Shown here one piece after another: positions 34,317 through 44,440 of a stretch of DNA of 64,000 nt. The notes below the pieces were generated by a model that was not told where the DNA came from, made no database searches, and saw only the letters and a program-made list of their open reading frames with translations. The stretch's first letter is position 1. Each line of letters starts with the position of its first letter. Source of the stretch: Papaver somniferum (lineage: Eukaryota > Streptophyta > Magnoliopsida > Ranunculales > Papaveraceae); NCBI RefSeq assembly GCF_003573695.1, contig NC_039359.1, forward strand, positions 141,567,112-141,631,111. The letters are read 5' to 3'. The translations under genes were made by a program, and so were the position numbers.

Positions 34317-34513
34317 ACAGGGAAGGTGGCAATTTACGACATGATGTACCCGAAACATTTCACTTGTTTTCCCGGTAGTACAATAAGCATTTTTGTAGCC
34401 ATTTAGATTGTATACTAATTAGATATTACAAATTTAGAGATGTGATCTTATCTGTTGTTCCAAGTTACGAGAAACCATATATCGAAGCTCCCAAAATCTT
34501 GAACAAAGAGTGA
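34317..34513 (+). pseudogene. Copy of GatC exons 4-5
   Basis: After an acceptor-like TTACAG, 34317-34374 resembles GatC exon 4 (GNLRHDVPETF versus [12 protein letters not shown]), with a changed end and a GT at 34375. After AATTTAG, 34438-34513 resembles exon 5, ending PKILNKE and TGA at the same place. The intron between is kept but shortened to about 63 bp, so this is a DNA-level duplication, not a retrocopy. Phases still fit, yet no copies of exons 1-3 are seen, so no complete GatC could be made. Confidence 0.88.
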
Positions 34514-35641
34514 TATTCTGGTTCAAGCAAGAAGAAAAATGCAGTTATCACCGTATAACCATTCAATAGCTTTCCTTGTACACTTATACCCTTTTTATTT
34601 ACAAAGAAAAAATAATTACAAAAAAAATGTATTCTAGTGGAGTTATTTATTTAATAATCAGGTAAGAATAGTTGTTACACAAATTGTACTAATGATTAGC
34701 AGAAAAGTATTTGTTCGGTTAATTATGAAATTTATGGGGTCCCAACGGATTGGGATCACTTGTTTCTTTATTATCGTATAGTTCATATTATCATGTTTGT
34801 TAGTCCATTTAGCTTGAGAGTCACTGTTAATGAGCTTACGTTTACATGGTTAACTAGGAAAGATGGTAACTTTGGCTTTTGTCGTGGTGCTTGTCTGTCT
34901 ATATGATGTGTGATATGCGCAAAACAAAAAACTTATTGATATTTGAGCAGAAAAAACCACACATCAATATTGTTATTTTACAAGGTGGTAATTGTGTACT
35001 ACCACTTGCCTGAGATGGAGTAGCATCAAGTAGTTACTGCTTCAAACTCAGTTTAGAATCACTCGCCAACCTATTCCCCATTAGAAGCCTCCACCCCAAA
35101 CTCTCAATCAAGATAAATGTTGATTAAATTTTTGAAAGAAATATTAAATTAAACTCAATTTATACATTAAACTTTACGATATGAGTTTTTCTTTATTGCA
35201 TATGAATATCTTTGTTTGTTTATAAGGATTCTTTAATCAATACAAAATTCCTTTTTCATATAAATATTAGCTAGTAGTTTATATGTTGATATATAATTTT
35301 GTTAATAGTGTATACATGTTATCTTAATATGTTTAATATGTGCATTAATATTAAATCACTTATAAAAGTATATTTCATATCTTATAGATACAATATTTAA
35401 TAAAAAAAAATAAAATCTTAAAATCTTTTTGTTTTTGTTTTTGTTTTTGTTTTTAAACACCGATAAATATTTGCAAGAGAGGAAATGGGGAATGATATTT
35501 GGTTTTAAAAACCAACATAACCTTATAATAATAACTATAATAATACTTAAAATATTAGTAAACACATATTTTTAAAGTTTTATGTGTAAACACCAATTAC
35601 TAGTTTTATATATGTATATCGACAAGATATTACAAATTTAG
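34514..35641. other. AT-rich interval between GatC exon copies
   Basis: No gene seen. It contains a (GTTTTT)n run at about 35425-35453. Confidence 0.6.
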
Positions 35642-35724
35642 GAAAGCAATCTTATCTTCGGTGCTAGGTTACGAGGAACCGCACATCAAACTACCAAAAA
35701 TCTTAAACAAAGAGTGGCATTCCG
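35642..35724 (+). pseudogene. Second copy of GatC terminal exon, stop lost
   Basis: After ACAAATTTAG, the frame reads KAILSSVLGYEEPHIKLPK then ILNKEW: GatC exon 5 with the stop codon TGA changed to TGG at 35715-35717. Three codons later a textbook donor GTAAGT starts at 35725. No other GatC exon is nearby. Confidence 0.85.
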
Positions 35725-37147
35725 GTAAGTTGTTCTCTTTCTACTATGTCAGATTTGTAAAATATGTCATTTCTTCATCAATTTTCCAATGAGTTATGGA
35801 CTACTGAATAACCAAACATATATGAAAAGGTTTGCTTGCACATTGATAACATTAAACTGGAGGGATGGAGGAAACATTGATGGAAGTGAAAAGGAGACAT
35901 TATCATCCTTATTCCCACCTAGATATACTCAAAAGAAGCAGGTTTTGATGAATATCCAAACGAAGAATGCGGTGTAAAACTCCTTTTTGAATCGCCAAGT
36001 CAGAACTCATGATAGCCTACTGTACCCACTATGTATAAATTTCAGTGGTTCAGGTTAATTTCACATTTTTTTAAAGGATACATAGGTATACATTTTATAG
36101 ATATTGAGATCTTAATATTGTGTATGTGTATGTACATAAGACAAATCAGAAATTTTGAAAATTTTCGTAGTACGACTATTATAATTGCAATAAGGATTGG
36201 GGCAGTCACCATATCATATTGAATACTGGAGCATTTAGATTTTCAATTACGCGAATGGGCCTTGTAGTCATGAATTATGATTATCATTTGATCATGATTG
36301 TTTTTGCTTTCTTTGTTATGCTTTATGCTTGACGAATATTTTAGAGGTATTAATTATCTACTGAATCTTTGCCTCGTGCGGTCCTGAATCCGGTTGTGTG
36401 GTTGCCTATATGTATTCTGTTTTGAGTAATCATCTGGTCCCAAGAATTCTATTTAAACCATAGCTATACAGTATACTAGCCACGGGCGGATGAGCTGATC
36501 CCTTTAGGAGAAGATATCATGTTAATACCATCCCCAATCCATATTGAAAACTTTAACCCTCCAACGTGCCAGATAAGTAGAAGGATATACCAATGAGCTC
36601 TAGGATGTTTTTTTTCTTATAATTAGCCGCTACTTTAATTGACAGATGGAATCATGACAGTGTGAAGAAGAATGAGAGATGCATGTGAATGCGGCAATGC
36701 ACAGTCTTCAGTTCATAGGGATCTGAATGTTGTGGTAATTCATTTTGTTGATTTTTAGTATCAAACTATAATATTTAAATTGATACTTAGATAGATATCT
36801 TGTTCTTCATTAGATGTACATATTTTGTTCTTTATTCCATGTACATAACGAAAAAAGAAAAATCTAGAATACAAACATAATGTTACTTCAGGATATATAT
36901 TTTTTTTTCTTTTTACATGTCTTAAATCTTGATACCATCAAAACCGTAAATTCTTCAGGTTCAATGTGTATCGAATCATGACCAAACCTGAAATAACTAG
37001 AATTATATATCAATTAAGCTGGAATTGTATAATTAGTCAGGACTTCTAGATTGAATGAGATTGCAAGGGAGTAATTAATTTTGCACATGGTTAGGAAAAC
37101 ATAATTAGGGTTTTGAAGTCATGTGAGTCTTAATTGGGTTTTACTTT
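35725..37147. other. No gene seen
   Basis: AT-rich, short frames only; nothing recognisable on either strand. Confidence 0.55.
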
Positions 37148-37207
37148 CAATCATAGGAGTAGTAATAAGGTAGCAGATGTTCTAGCAAAAGATGCAAGAA
37201 GTTAAGG
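37148..37207 (+). mobile_element. Tiny LINE RNase H fragment
   Basis: FNHRSSNKVADVLAKDARS followed by a stop is the N/K-xADxLAK end motif of plant LINE RNase H modules. Nothing upstream matches. Confidence 0.6.
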
Positions 37208-37474
37208 TTCTCACAAACTGCGATGAAGACAAATGCCAGCTTTTACTGAATTTTCTTTAGATTATGACTCTAGGTTTTTTACTTTCAAATGATATGTACT
37301 TACAATCTGAGGATGATAGCATGTTGGAATTTTCTCATATCTAAGATGTCACTAATGAAATAAGGGTAGTCAACAAGTTATATATTTTTTCAATAGGAAA
37401 TTAATTTATTGAGAAAAAAATTAAACTTATACATGAGACTTATCCTTTTCCAGTTTCCCAATTAAGAAGTTTGG

Positions 37475-37575
37475 AGGATAATTATAACAAACATGATCAA
37501 GTTTATTTTTACCAGAGAATCTGCTACATTATTAGCTTCTCTCTTGACATAACTACAAGACCAATTAGAAAAAAA
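37475..37575 (-). mobile_element. LINE RNase H tail fragment
   Basis: The minus strand encodes NWSCSYVKREANNVADSLVK and a short hydrophobic tail with a stop. It abuts the larger LINE at 37620-39300, which ends in a related sequence, so it may be a second, older insertion. Confidence 0.7.
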
Positions 37576-37619
37576 AAATGAAAATATAAATGCATTCTTT
37601 TTTTTTAATATGAAAGAAA

Positions 37620-39300
37620 AAATTTATTGAAGTTAAGAGGTAACAGAATTGTTTTGGTCACTTAAGATCAATGTGTTGATCCAATTTGGCCAATTAGAGA
37701 ACCAATCAACTGAAGATACCAGGGTTCTAGCAGATTTTGCTAAAGAGTCTGCTAAACTATTAGCATCCCTATGGACATAAGTACACTCCCAGAAATCAAA
37801 ATCTGATAAAATAAAAAGAACATGTCCAACTATAAAAATGCATTCTTGAACAACACTATTTGTGGTCCAATTTATTGAACCTAGACTGCCATTAATAGCA
37901 TTCACCACATTAACACATTTTCCTTCAGTTTTTAGATATTGAATATCTTTTTCCTTATCCCACTTCATAGCTTCTAAAGCTGCCACTAGTGCAGCCTTTT
38001 CCTCATCTACTGCTTTTGCATTCCCACCTTTTGCTTTACAAAAGGAACCTGTATCATTGCGCAGTATTAGTCCAAATCCCGTAGGTTGATCTACCGAGAT
38101 AAATGAGGCATCAAAATTCAGTTTTAAATAATGTACAGTTGGTGGTTACCATATAATATTTTCATTCCCTAGTATTGACATTGTGACCGGTGAATTTGTT
38201 TTTTCACGATTATAAATGAATTCCTTCACTAAATTAATGAAACCAGAAGGTATGAGTTGCTTATTATCAAACACAACAACACATCTGTGTTTTCAGATCC
38301 ACCATTGAACACAACAAATATATATGATCTTAACATGCATTTTCCGATCCCACAAATTGTTAGAATTGAATAAAGAATCTAACCAATCACAAAGATTAAT
38401 ATTTGGATTTATACCTACTATAGTATGATCAAGAGCAAACCATAACCTTTGAGAGACATGGCAATCAATTAGCAAATATTGACAAGTTTCATCAGTTGAC
38501 TTACACAAAGGGAAGATAGGATCAATATTACTAACCACTTTGTGAAGTTTATCTCTTGTTGATAAACAATTGTGCGTGATCCTCCATATAATGTGAAGAA
38601 CTTTAGGAGGTAGTTGTATTTTCCATAACTTTTTCCATGGAAAATTTGGAATATTAAAGACTTTGAACATTTTGGGATTCCTGCAATAAGATGTTATATG
38701 CAGATTTCAGCATAAAGCAGTAATTTCTAGTTCCCAATCATATAACTTGGTCCTTACCTACCATTGGTATTCTTTCCTCGAAATCTACTCCACATATTCA
38801 TTTGGAAGCAAAACATGTAACATATTAAGATTCAAATTTCTAGTATCATTATCCATGAGATGAGAAACTTTAGTAACTCTACTAGAGGTATCCAAATGTC
38901 TTTCCAAAAATATTAATATCATTTCCATTAGATTTTCCCAACAAGAGTGTTATTTAACAATCCCTAAACCTTGACAGATCCCTCTCCAAAACTTATGTAG
39001 AGTTTCAGACAGGGGGTTAAAGTCAATGAAGTATTTGTGAGCCATAATTTGAACCTACATAGCATTATGTTCTGTAACTAATCTCCAAGCAAGTTCTGTC
39101 AGGAAGGCCTTATTAAACTCGGCAGATCTTCAGACCATGATGCTTAGGAGTAGCCACTACATCCCAAGATTTAGGAAACCATTTCCTACCATTATTATCC
39201 TTATGCCACAAAGAAATTCCTTTGAATGCTATCTATTATATCAGTTATTTTTTTAGGCATAGAAAAATTGCCAACAGGTTACATAGCCTCCGGTTTGGTG
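37620..39300 (-). mobile_element. LINE ORF2 C-terminal half (RT tail, zinc domain, RNase H)
   Basis: Reading 39300 downward: MPKKITDIIDSIQRNFLWHK (about 39.25-39.2 kb), FNKAFLTELAWRLV, then the zf-RVT region 38670-38293 (IQLPPKVLHIIWRITHNCL), then RNase H from about 38150 (LKLNFDASF) to 37633 with CTYVHRDANSLADSLAKSAR. A few stops lie between the segments. The catalytic RT core and the endonuclease are absent, as in a 5'-truncated LINE insertion. A 723-bp retroposon later landed at its upstream edge. Confidence 0.88.
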
Positions 39301-39318
39301 TTCAGTATATTAACTTTC

Positions 39319-40041
39319 TTTCTTTATTTATTTTTGATAAATAAGGAACCTTTTCATTAATAGGATTTCAAGGTTATAATGAGTTTAAGACGAAAATAAG
39401 AGAATATAAAGTAAAAAGAACATACAGTAAGAGTACAATACCGAGAAATCCGATAAGAGAAAGAGAAGGATTCCCGGAGTAAGACAAATACAAGTATGAA
39501 TAAGATCCGATTAAATCGAAGAATGATGGTTTTTATCGGAATTAATTTCCAACCATTTAGTTTGTTTTTCTTCTTTAGAAAGAAATGCTCCCAAAGTAGG
39601 AGTGATTTGTTCAAATCTGTTGTAAATACTGATGAAGCTTCCGTCATCAAAAAGGCCACCGATATAGATTTCGTCGCCGGATAAGTTGATGATGAAGATT
39701 CCGATGAAGAGTTCGTCGCCGGAGACAACAAAGATGGAGATTTCGTCGTTGGAGAGCATCACTATTGATCTTAGATCCCAACCCAATAACCCAAAATCGC
39801 CATTAAAACGAAGATAAACCTCAAAAGAGTAGATAAAATCACCAAAACAGCGTAGATAAGCAGAAAACATAAAAAGAAAAACTAAACTAATCTACTTACT
39901 AACCTAGAAAGCAAGTAATACTTAAGAAACCTGCTCAGATCTAGTCCGAAAATGGACTAGATCTGAGCAGAGAATGGTTGTTTTTGATGATCTTGTTGGA
40001 GAAGAAAAAGGACTGAGAGAGGAGAAATTTAGTAACGTACG
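39319..40041 (-). mobile_element. 723-bp retroposon with 14-bp target duplication
   Basis: GTATATTAACTTTC occurs at 39305-39318 and 40042-40055 and brackets the segment exactly. On the minus strand it ends in an A/T-rich tail (AAAAATAAATAAAGAAA), as target-primed retroposition leaves. It contains a 119-codon frame (39870-39511), rich in Ile, Phe, Gly, Asp and repeated SGDE words, unlike any family I know. Overlapping frames are open too, so coding is doubtful. No RT or LTR. It could be a long SINE-like element or a processed transcript of unknown origin. Confidence 0.8.
39931..39970. repeat. Perfect 17-bp hairpin
   Basis: CTGCTCAGATCTAGTCC, loop GAAAAT, then its exact reverse complement, inside the retroposon about 70 bp from its 5' end (minus-strand sense). 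Confidence 0.97.
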
Positions 40042-40055
40042 GTATATTAACTTTC

Positions 40056-41003
40056 AAAAAATAAATTAAGCAGACTAAATGAATATCTGGACCTAAGCAC
40101 ATTCAGTCGTTCAAAATTGATTACTTACTGTGTATATAGTTGACAATGAGATGGTTTTGTTTAGAACCACATATTTCATGTTGTCGTGGCATATGGTTCT
40201 TTCTTTTGATGGGTTGTATCAGCTCAATTAATAACCAAACTTCACCCCAGAAAAACAACACCTCTAACTTTGATCATTAATTGCAACCAAAGCACTACAA
40301 TTAAAATTATGTCCTTGATTGATCTTTATCTCTAATTCTCTGGGTACCACACATTATATTTTGATTCAGACATTATTGAATGCTTTGAATAGCCTGAGTT
40401 TATAGTCTCGTCGCCATGGTTTACTGTTAACGTGGCTCATCTCCAGTACTCAAGATTATGCTTTTGTGCACGAGATTGGATGGTTGTACATAGCATTTTC
40501 TAGGGTTTAGCTAGTTAGCTACTTTTAGTAGACCCTACACTTTCCCGGTTACTTGCATTCATGTCACCGGAATTTTGTGCTCACAGATGACTTGTAACCA
40601 TTTTTAGGTGCCTTCGCCAAAATGCGTCTTCCCCTATCACTCTTTTTTTTTTTTTGGTTGAAAGATGATTATAGTGTCCACGCAGGTGTGTTCGCCAAAA
40701 AATGCGCGTTCACCACAGCACGGTCGGTTTCACAATAGGTATCTACATGGCATTAAAGGTACTAGATTACTAATTACTAATTCTTGACAGAAACTAATCT
40801 TATATTCTAGTCTAATGTTATCAAAAGTACAAACAGTGAAGCACACAGTATTAGGTAGACCGGTTGTACATTTCTATGTTGATCTCTCGCCGGAACTAGT
40901 AATTAGTAAACAAATCCCAACTGTATACTAGCAATCGTGTACACATGAAATTGTCCTTTCATGGTTAATATTTAATGGTCACTAATTATTTAGAAAAATT
41001 GAC
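40056..41003. other. No gene seen; part duplicated at window end
   Basis: About 165 bp at 40228-40390 recur at 63846-64000 in the same orientation (shared AACTTCACCC, GATCATTAATTGC, GTACCACA, TTGATTCA, ATTATT-AATGC). Nothing coding seen. Confidence 0.6.
40228..40390. repeat. Segment similar to 63846-64000
   Basis: Ordered block matches with substitutions and small indels. The right-hand copy runs off the window, so the full length of the duplication is unknown. Confidence 0.7.
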
Positions 41004-41012
41004 TAATGGGAG

Positions 41013-41154
41013 CAACATTGCTAATAGGGGTACCAAATTAAGTGAGGTGTACCAAAACTATAATAAGACAAAACAGATTTTATATAGGACAAAATAGTTT
41101 TTGCTTTGGCTTGTTACACCCCCACTAAACCTGGCACCCCCATTAGCAGCTTTG
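41013..41154. mobile_element. 142-bp MITE with 9-bp target duplication (Mutator-type)
   Basis: TAATGGGAG at 41004-41012 and 41155-41163 flanks terminal inverted repeats CAACATTGCTAATAGGGG and CAAAGCTGCTAATGGGGG (right end, reversed); similarity continues inward past GTRCCA to GGTGTA. A 9-bp duplication is the Mutator-superfamily signature. No coding content. Confidence 0.85.
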
Positions 41155-41235
41155 TAATGGGAGTAGTGGGTAGGTGTTGTAATTATGTACCTGTACTAAT
41201 CTTTTATTCGGAGGGTTCATCTTCGTCATTTTTTT

Positions 41236-41665
41236 AGCTTCTGACTAATTTTCATTTCGGGTGGATTCCAGATGCAGTGGATGCTGAAGTTGTTGCTCTT
41301 CTTTTGGCGATCTCTTGAGCAGAAGAGATGAATCTTCCTAAAGTTATCTTTCTTAGTGACTGTTTACAGCTGGTCAATTTTGTTAATGATGCTACTTTAG
41401 ACATTAGCTGGAGAAGTATACACCTCCTGAATCGGTGTAGGATTTCCTTTGATAGTAATGTAACTTTCAAACTTTTGTATGTAAAGCGGTGTAATAATTC
41501 TCTAGCTCGGCTTGCACGTCGGGTTAGAAAAAACTTTCTTAAAGGTCTCTGGCATTTCCTTCCTTCTTTTTTGGACAATATTGCTAGGAAGGTGAACTTG
41601 CCTGTTGTTTGTAATTCCTTTTTGTCGTAATGCATTGGTGTGTTTCTTAGCAAAAAAAAAAAAAA
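41236..41665 (+). mobile_element. LINE 3' end: RNase H and poly(A)
   Basis: Plus-strand VDAEVVALLLAIS (a stop interrupts), NLPKVIFLSDCLQLVNFVND, YVKRCNNSLARLARRVRK, stop near 41630 and an A14 tail ending at 41665. It is the C-terminal RNase H module of a LINE. The acidic residue in LSDC is kept, but the usual ADxLA is changed to ARLAR. Confidence 0.85.
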
Positions 41666-41939
41666 GACTAATTTTTCATTTCGGCCTCATAAAACACTTA
41701 GTTTCGAAAATGTAGCATAGTGTCAATTTAATCATATGACATCGTAAAAACCACAACAAACGGGACAATTCTTTCGAGGTAAAACCTGTTTAGTTATTAA
41801 AAAAAAAGTCAACTTGATCATATTAACGGTACCTTCAAAAAGTTTTGTCTTTACGGCTTACTACAAGAAAACTTATTAATATGCACAAGAATTTGGGATT
41901 ACTTCGTTGAAGGATAATGTTTTCGTTGGACTTATAACT

Positions 41940-42349
41940 CAAATATCACCACAAATGTGAAGTCTTGGAAGTTTAATTGGGGAGACAATAGACTTAGTGG
42001 AATATGGAATAACATCCCGGTCACAATATGGTGGTGCATATAGAGAGAGCGAAATGAAAGTCTTTGAAAACAAAAAGAAAAATTTGGTTAGCCTCATTAG
42101 AAACGTTAAACTACAAGTGTTCTTTTGGGCCGAATCGAACACAAAAATGTTAGGTCTAACGGCGAATATGGTAATAGCTTCATGGAACTCTTTATTTCGG
42201 CCTTCTTGAGCTTGTTGTCTTAGATTGCCGAATTCACTTTCAACTCTCTCTTCTTTTTTGTTTTCATTTGTATTCATTGGGTTGAGGTACCCCTCTTAAG
42301 TACCTTTTCTTTTCAATGAATTTTCTCTTTGATTGATTAAAAAAAAAAT
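41940..42349 (+). mobile_element. LINE 3' end without RNase H, poly(A)
   Basis: PVTIWWCI, stop, RERNERVFENKKK, then WNSLF and a C-terminal run ending near 42300; poly(A) at 42339-42349. The W..W..RNxRxFE motif is the C-terminal end of plant L1-type ORF2. This copy belongs to a subfamily lacking the RNase H extension. Confidence 0.8.
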
Positions 42350-42573
42350 ATGCACAAAAATTTTACATAAAATTTACATGACGATCGAGGATGTATTCAT
42401 CTAATAGCTACCCGCAATGCCCAAATGCATTTCCTTTTCAATGGAAGATTAAATTTCTGTTTTACTGATTTCATTTTATAGTGTCTAAGTTAGACCTTAG
42501 AATTACATATCTCTGGATCAAACCTATTATGAAAAGCTGGTTATTCAAGATCTGGCCTTTTTGGGCTATATGT

Positions 42574-43137
42574 TATGAATACAAAATATCGCATAGCCAT
42601 TACAGGACGTACTAGGGACACCTGCTAACGCGATAAGGACATAGTAACGACGAAGCTGTAAATCTGCTACGTCACTACTGACGTATGCGATGACATCATA
42701 AGAATCACACGAAATATGTGATAGCAAACGCGAGGAAAACGTTGACTTTCATATAACAAGGCGATGACATCGCATAGAGATTCCGAAATAAAAAGCGAAG
42801 TCGAGGGATTTATTAGCTGTCATCATCGCATAGAGATTTCCGAAATAAAAAGAGAAGTCGAGGGCTTTCTTAACTATCATCCATTATGCAAACCCCTATA
42901 TGTGGGGCGAGGGACCAATGTAAAGGGGAGATATCTGTTTAGTCTGTTTTATTATCTTTGGGAGCGAGGAAATTGTTTGTGCTCCAAATTAGGGTTTGTG
43001 CTCTAAATTAGGGTTTGTGCTTATCCATACTTATAATATCTTAACTTTCATAGTAAGATTACGAGTTTACCACCATCATGTCTTTAGTTTTCATATATAA
43101 TTACTTGGGTGTGGCTATAGAATTTCTTGTAGCTACA
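42574..43137 (+). repeat. Solo LTR, TSD TATGT
   Basis: TATGT flanks it at 42569-42573 and 43138-43142. Start (TATGAATACAAAATATCGCA) and end (TTTCTTGTAGCTACA) align with the ends of the 472-bp LTR at 43724-44195, so it is a related Tat-like family. It carries an internal tandem duplication of about 57 bp (42772-42887, CGCATAGAGATTCCGAAATA) and a doubled AAATTAGGGTTTGTGCT. No internal region remains, as expected after LTR-LTR recombination. Confidence 0.85.
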
Positions 43138-43142
43138 TATGT

Positions 43143-43718
43143 TAGCCTAGATTTATCACTTTTCCAAATGAGAATTTGTATCACATTGGGTAGTTAAGTT
43201 GTTTACGGTATTTTGACTTTTGATCATGTCCAACTTTTGTCATCTTCTAACTCGATAGACACATGAGATTCTGACTCATCTATTCAATACATCTGAAAGG
43301 CTGAAACTGATTTGTTACACTTATTCAGAAATTGTTCCTAAATCAAATATTTTCGCGGAGTTTATTCTGACCTCAAATCAAGCATTTAAAAAAAAATCCA
43401 ACATGTGACTCAGGTTGAGTTGAGGTAGACACTGAGTCAGATTAATACACCGAGTCAGATCCAAATAAAAAAGTTGCAAGTCTCTTTGTTCCATAATTGA
43501 GCGATCTCACGAGGAAAAAAGAATTTAAATGAATCCACGGGTTATCCCGAAAGAGAGAGGAGGTGGGACCCACACTAAATCTACCCTACTAAGAGTTGGA
43601 GGGAAGAAAGAAGAATTAACAGAAAACAAACCCGCTTTAAACGGACGACCAGGTTTATCTTACAAACCAACTCATCCAAAAATAATCAAGATTTGATCAT
43701 CTTAATTATTTTTCTGTT
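43143..43718. other. No gene seen
   Basis: Flanking DNA between the solo LTR and the Tat-like element. Several short GAGTCAGAT repeats lie near 43425-43460. Confidence 0.6.
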
Positions 43719-43723
43719 GTAGT

Positions 43724-44195
43724 TGTGGGTACAAAATACCGCACACTCGTTTAGTATGTGAAGCAACTCCTTAAGTGATAAGCGAATACGATCGCATACA
43801 ACATATTCAAGATGACGAACCAGATGACGTCACCTAATCACGAGTAAAGTGTGAAGATCTGTGCGACAGTAAAGAAACCGTGCAGCAATGGTAAATCCCT
43901 ATGCGACAGTAACACACGTCAGATCCGAAATAAGGGGCTTTATTAGTTGTCCTCCACTATGTAAACTCCTATATAAGGAGCCGAGCGCCTTTGTAAACGA
44001 CAGAGATCTTTTTAGAGAGCTTAGACAAGAAATTTATGAGAGGAAAAGATTATTTGCTTCCCAAGTTAGGGTTTTGTCATATCTTTGTACTTGTTCTTAG
44101 ATTTTAATAAAAGTTCTTGAGATTCTTATGATGATTACTTAGATTGTTCTATAGATTTTATTAAGGGTGTAGTTGTGAGATTTCTCGCAACTACA
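43724..44195 (+). repeat. 5' LTR of the Tat-like element
   Basis: TGTGGGTACA to GCAACTACA. TATA box TATATAAGG at 43970-43978 and AATAAA near 44108. The sequence TTTTGGCGCTAGAA directly follows and occupies the primer-site position; the tRNA is not identified. Confidence 0.92.
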
Positions 44196-44440
44196 TTTTG
44201 GCGCTAGAATTCAGCTCAGAATGATGTACCCTATTGGTGAATTTCTTTAAAAACAAGTATAAATTTACTCATAACTCTTCATCACTCTATTAACAATCTT
44301 CGAAAGTTTCAGAAGTTTAGATCTAAAAGATTCAACCAAAAGTTTTATCTCAGAAATACAATTTTTAGTAGTAAAGTTTTCAATTCTGTAAACAGTACTT
44401 TTTCCTTCGTCAAGAGAAAATATAGTTCCAAGAATAACAA

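Noticed and set aside
34790..34910. Peptide NELTFTWLTRKDGN suggesting a LINE endonuclease
   Set aside because: One short motif only; no catalytic residues around it.
39357..39731. Second long minus-strand frame (124 codons) overlapping the 119-codon frame of the retroposon
   Set aside because: Overlapping frames in the same direction in an AT-rich segment; no support for either beyond length.
41252..41653. Minus-strand 133-codon frame
   Set aside because: Reverse shadow of the LINE RNase H coding on the plus strand.
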